DNA of 64,000 nt, from positions 62,001 to 126,000 of the forward strand of contig NZ_CABVHU010000008.1 in the NCBI RefSeq assembly GCF_902497855.1, given 5' to 3'. The notes under the pieces are model-generated. The model ran no database searches, had not been told where the DNA came from, and worked only from the letters and a program-made list of their open reading frames with translations. Both the position numbers and the translations under genes were made by a program. Numbering within the stretch: position 1 is the stretch's first letter; every line of letters starts with the position of its first letter. Origin of the DNA: Pseudomonas fluorescens. GTDB lineage: Bacteria > Pseudomonadota > Gammaproteobacteria > Pseudomonadales > Pseudomonadaceae. Positions 60,821 to 64,000 of the stretch are shown piece by piece.

Positions 60821-60831
60821 AGCCACTCAGT

Positions 60832-60905
60832 TCACAACAAATGTTGAGAAATCAGCGTTGAAAACTCCACCATCGACATCCTGCCGCTGAACTCAAATCT
60901 GAATG
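60832..60905 (-). pseudogene. 3' remnant of a PH-domain gene
   Basis: The last 23 codons read FRFEFSGRMSMVEFSTLISQ then HLL and stop, matching FEFTGRTSMVEISKLISQ of the intact gene. Everything upstream is missing; the sequence passes directly into the 3' end of the AbiEii gene, whose stop lies inside this remnant (60893). Confidence 0.88.
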
Positions 60906-61870
60906 GCACCAAAAGACTCAAGCTGTTCAAAAATCATTCCCAACACATCCAACACTTCCACATCTGATGGGAGATCATCGTCATACAACATATCTTTGAA
61001 ATTCCCGGAGAACTCAACAGAGATAAGCGCCCATGTTTCTTCACGCTGAGCGAATAGGCACGCTTGGCTCAAAGGCAACTCCAACCATGTACATCCCTTT
61101 TGAAACTGCTGCCTATCAGTAGCCGCAACGACTCCAACCATCACCAAAAAGTCGCCTGACAGCAAATATTTTCGATACTCTTCTTTTCTAATAATCATGC
61201 AAATATCGTAAATATGCCGAATTCTTGAGCGCAATGCCGCGGCTGGCTCTGGCTCACGGCAAGCCCTGATAAGGCTAAAAAACTTCTCAACCAGAGTGCG
61301 CTGAACACAAAGCACTTTAATATCAAATGCTTCAAGCTCATGCTCTACGACAAGCTCTTCCTTGCCAAGTAAATTCAGGACTTCAGAAATAAGTGAGCTG
61401 ATAGGACGTAGTTCTGTAGGTTCAGGTGTCGTGAACGCATTGGTTTCAATCAATATATGTGGTGCTACCTGTCCTAGCTCTGCATCGGGATACATACCAG
61501 GATACTGATAGATGGCCTTTCTAAACTGACCATGCCTGCTTTCCCTTGGGTCGCCTTCGACCCGAGTCAGCCCTGAAGCGGTTACTTGCTCCGCGCTTTT
61601 TATCATGGCCTTTATCTGGTTACCAGTATGGCCATTGAAACAGATCGCCAAGTCTATATCTTCAGAAAACCTGTTAATCAACTTATAGGTTTTTGAAAGG
61701 GCTGTGCCACCTTTGAAGACTACCACACCCACATCCGGTGATTCGCTTAAATGTTTTAGCGCCCTTGTAACCCAATAGTCCTTCTCGATGTACGCCTCAG
61801 GAACCTGTAAGCGCTGAGCCGTGACCTGCACCAGCTCTACAAATAACGCTCCATCAGAATGCAAATTCAT
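60893..61870 (-). CDS. AbiEii-type nucleotidyltransferase toxin
   Basis: A protein of about 325 residues. The nucleotidyltransferase motifs of AbiEii are clear: VVFKGGTALSKTY (GG-T-x-L-x-K) and NRFSEDIDLAI (S-x-D-x-D), with IEKDYWVTRAL near the N-terminus. Type IV toxin-antitoxin/abortive-infection toxins of this family add nucleotides to tRNA. ATG 61870 overlaps the antitoxin stop (ATGA); ATG 61882 is an alternative start. Confidence 0.9.
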   Translation of the reverse strand: MNLHSDGALFVELVQVTAQRLQVPEAYIEKDYWVTRALKHLSESPDVGVVVFKGGTALSKTYKLINRFSEDIDLAICFNGHTGNQIKAMIKSAEQVTASGLTRVEGDPRESRHGQFRKAIYQYPGMYPDAELGQVAPHILIETNAFTTPEPTELRPISSLISEVLNLLGKEELVVEHELEAFDIKVLCVQRTLVEKFFSLIRACREPEPAAALRSRIRHIYDICMIIRKEEYRKYLLSGDFLVMVGVVAATDRQQFQKGCTWLELPLSQACLFAQREETWALISVEFSGNFKDMLYDDDLPSDVEVLDVLGMIFEQLESFGAIQI

Positions 61871-62592
61871 CGGATCGACCATTCCTTTGCATTAGGCCAC
61901 TCAGCCTCACTAATCCCGATATTATATTTTGTAGCTGGACTTAGACTTTTCTTCAACTCAGGTATGGGAAGAAACCCGACACAGGAAACAATCAAACCCA
62001 GCAGTGCCTTTGTCGAAGGCGAGTAGTACTTCAGCGCCAGATTTTGAAGATCCTTGACGACCGCCTCCTCCAACCTTGAAATAGTTCCTGACAACCACCT
62101 GACAACTTCAGCAGGTGAGGAGTCAGAAATGGATTTCACATTTTTCAGTACGTCCAACAGCTCTAGCAATGGCACGTTCTGGTCCGACACGGGCGCCGAA
62201 GCAGCAACCAATCTAACTTTAATCGTGCCAAAGTTTTTTTCCTGTCTGCTACCAGTGGTAGCAACTTCTATAGTCCTGGGCTGCTGAGTGGAAATTCCAA
62301 GTTTATTATACAACGCTGCGCCAGTAATATATCCAGTGCGTTGTCCCCGACGATACAAACAGGATTTCAACAACTCAGAATCATTTGGTTTCATCTCACC
62401 CAAGATTCCTTTCTTGGGAATATAGTATTTTCCCTTACTGACTCTGCCAAGCCGATTAACCGCCACCATTCGACTCAGGGTCTTCAAGACCGCATCTGGG
62501 TGCTGGCTATAAACACTTAAATCACTGCACTCGAAAATTCTTCCAGGCTCAATCTGAGCGATAAAGTCTTCGACGCTGGCGCTGATCGTCAC
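61867..62592 (-). CDS. AbiEi-type antitoxin
   Basis: A protein of 241 residues. N-terminal winged helix (IFECSDLSVYSQHPDAVLKTLSRMV, then VSKGKYYIPK) and the AbiEi core (YITGAALYNKLGISTQ, RTIEVATTG). It is first in the pair and coupled to the toxin. In known AbiE systems it represses the promoter by binding inverted repeats; I did not find a clear repeat upstream. Confidence 0.85.
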   Translation of the reverse strand: MTISASVEDFIAQIEPGRIFECSDLSVYSQHPDAVLKTLSRMVAVNRLGRVSKGKYYIPKKGILGEMKPNDSELLKSCLYRRGQRTGYITGAALYNKLGISTQQPRTIEVATTGSRQEKNFGTIKVRLVAASAPVSDQNVPLLELLDVLKNVKSISDSSPAEVVRWLSGTISRLEEAVVKDLQNLALKYYSPSTKALLGLIVSCVGFLPIPELKKSLSPATKYNIGISEAEWPNAKEWSIR

Positions 62593-62912
62593 AAAATTTC
62601 CTCCTCGCCCGGTGATTCAGCTTTTCAGCAGCCTAGGCGTTCAGAACGCACACAGTCAAGTTTTTAACGTGATTAACCTGACAAAAAGGGTTGCAAACAT
62701 TATCGATTCCAAGCCTGTGGTGCCTGGCTGTCCTTTGACAGCGCTTGGCTTGCCCGATGACACAGGGTTTCCAGGGACGTTGTTCGAAATCTAACCACTC
62801 GTTACTTTTTGCAACGGCAGACACGTGCAAGAACTTGAAGTAAGTCGGCAACGATTCATTTACACCAGCTGCGTTATCATCCGGCGTTTCTGCACCTCGA
62901 GTCTTGAAACGG
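62593..62912. other. 320-base gap between abiE pair and phosphatase gene
   Basis: Divergent promoters expected. No gene, tRNA or clear repeat seen. Composition shifts back to GC-rich after about 62900. Confidence 0.4.
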
Positions 62913-62918
62913 ATGCCC

Positions 62919-64000
62919 ATGTCTTCACCCTTGTCTGACGCTCATCACCCCCTGCCCCCAGTCCTCGTCGGCCCACTGTTGCGGCGTCTGGAGCCCACGC
63001 GGCTGGTGTTGTGGCTAGTGGGGTCGAGGGCGTTGTCGCTGACGTTGCGGTTGCAGCATGTCGGCGATATCCGCCTGGACGACACGCAGTGCACGGTGGT
63101 ACCGGTCGGTACTCACGCCTTTGTGCATTTGATCGATGTGCCACTGGACAGCCCCCTGCCCTGCGACACGCTGATCGACTACGACCTGTTGCTCGACGAC
63201 GACGGCACCGAGTCGGGCATCGCCGATTGGGCCCCGCATCTGCTGTACGGCGAGGCCGGTTGCCCGAATTTCGTCCTGCGCTCACGGGTCGATCAGCTGT
63301 TGCACGGTTCCTGCCGCAAGCCGCACTTCCCGGCGCCGGACGGTCTGCTCTGTGTCGATCGTTTGCTGGAGGCCGAGCCGGAGGCAGAAAAACGCCCGGC
63401 GCTGTTGATGATGAGCGGCGATCAGGTGTATGCCGACGATGTCGCGGGGCCGACGTTGCGGGCCATTCATGCCTTGATCGAGCGGCTGGGACTGTTCGAG
63501 GAACACCTCGAAGGCGCGGTGGTGAGCGACAGCGCCAAGCTCTATAACCACCCGGCCAGTTACTATCATCGTGCGGATCTGTTACCGGCTCTGCAAAGCA
63601 ACGACACCCTGCGTGACCGGTTTTTCGGCGGCGCGCGCAAGCCGATTTTCACCAGCAGCAGCGCCGACAACCATCTGGTGACCTTCGCCGAGGTCATGGC
63701 CATGTACCTGTTGGTGTGGTCGCCGACGCCCTGGACCTTGATCGCGCCGAAACCACCGAAATTGATTCCCGAACGGCGCGAGCGGTATGCGCTGGAGCAG
63801 ACGCGGGTCGATGGTTTCAAGGCCGGCCTCGGCAACGTGGCCCGAGCGCTCGCTCATCTGCCGAGCCTGATGATCTTCGACGACCACGATATTACCGATG
63901 ACTGGAACCTTTCCGCGCAGTGGGAGGAAACGGCCTACGGCCATCCGTTCTCCAAGCGCATCATCGGCAATGCGCTGATTGCGTACATGCTGTGCCAGGG
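62919..64000 (+). CDS. PhoD-like metallophosphatase, 5' part
   Basis: An open frame from ATG 62919 (in-frame ATG two codons earlier) to the window end, 360 codons without stop, so the gene is cut by the window. The N-terminal 150 residues look like a beta-rich domain (LRRLEPTRLVLWLVGSRALS); then LLMMSGDQVYADDVAGP and SLMIFDDHDITDDWN, the metal-binding motifs of the PhoD/alkaline phosphatase D family. No signal peptide is seen. Likely a cytoplasmic phosphoesterase of unknown substrate. Confidence 0.85.
   Translation, partial: MSSPLSDAHHPLPPVLVGPLLRRLEPTRLVLWLVGSRALSLTLRLQHVGDIRLDDTQCTVVPVGTHAFVHLIDVPLDSPLPCDTLIDYDLLLDDDGTESGIADWAPHLLYGEAGCPNFVLRSRVDQLLHGSCRKPHFPAPDGLLCVDRLLEAEPEAEKRPALLMMSGDQVYADDVAGPTLRAIHALIERLGLFEEHLEGAVVSDSAKLYNHPASYYHRADLLPALQSNDTLRDRFFGGARKPIFTSSSADNHLVTFAEVMAMYLLVWSPTPWTLIAPKPPKLIPERRERYALEQTRVDGFKAGLGNVARALAHLPSLMIFDDHDITDDWNLSAQWEETAYGHPFSKRIIGNALIAYMLCQ

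Overview
The window is a chromosomal segment of a fluorescent-group Pseudomonas. The evidence is the high-GC coding style, the gene order guaA-guaB / xseA, the block der-bamB-yfgM-hisS-ispG-rodZ-pilF-rlmN-ndk, the isc cluster, cysE-trmJ / suhB, and secF-secD-yajC-tgt-queA followed by a tRNA-Leu. Pseudomonas-type REP palindromes are scattered between genes. All identifications come from reading the sequence; no search was run.

Layout. 1-5.5 kb: trehalose uptake and use (LamB-type porin, trehalose-6-phosphate hydrolase, PTS EIIBC, divergent GntR regulator) with a paired palindromic operator. 5.5-6.4 kb: a two-gene, toxin-antitoxin-like unit with its own palindrome. 6.6-18.6 kb: guaA, guaB, a zinc-ribbon protein, a TauE-like exporter, xseA, an M23 peptidase, leuA, and an aminotransferase/omega-amidase pair. 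18.8-42.8 kb: a dense housekeeping run, mostly on the minus strand: der, bamB, yfgM, hisS, ispG, rodZ, pilF, rlmN, ndk, the Fe-S assembly operon iscRSUA-hscBA-fdx-iscX (with an IscR box over the iscR promoter), cysE, trmJ, suhB, a glycine-zipper protein, secDF, yajC, tgt and queA. 42.9 kb: tRNA-Leu(CAA).

From 43 to 55 kb the window becomes an accessory, lower-GC region full of conflict genes and gene debris. It holds a colicin-E3-type ribonuclease bacteriocin with an immunity candidate and a second, stop-interrupted immunity-like frame; an unknown protein with a HEPN-like RxxxxH motif; a C4-like antisense RNA upstream of a 38-codon frame coupled to a DUF3077 gene; an Xre-ImmA/IrrE gene cut by an in-frame amber codon; an SMI1-like protein; and an Hcp (type VI secretion) gene followed by a glycine-zipper effector, its membrane immunity candidate, an orphan effector tip and a second paralogous immunity gene. 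Three copies of a REP-terminator-PH-domain-gene block, one intact and two decayed, lie at 50.3, 54.2 and 60.8 kb.

55.5-60.7 kb carries a soluble NAD-dependent formate dehydrogenase operon (fdsGBAD). It is followed by an AbiE-type nucleotidyltransferase toxin-antitoxin pair whose 3' end has joined one PH-gene remnant. The window ends inside a PhoD-like metallophosphatase gene.

Most interesting points: the C4-like RNA with two ordered complementary segments, one covering the Shine-Dalgarno of its downstream frame; the Hcp effector plus orphan tip/immunity cassette; the stop-interrupted immunity-like and ImmA/IrrE genes; and the recurrent recombining PH-gene block.
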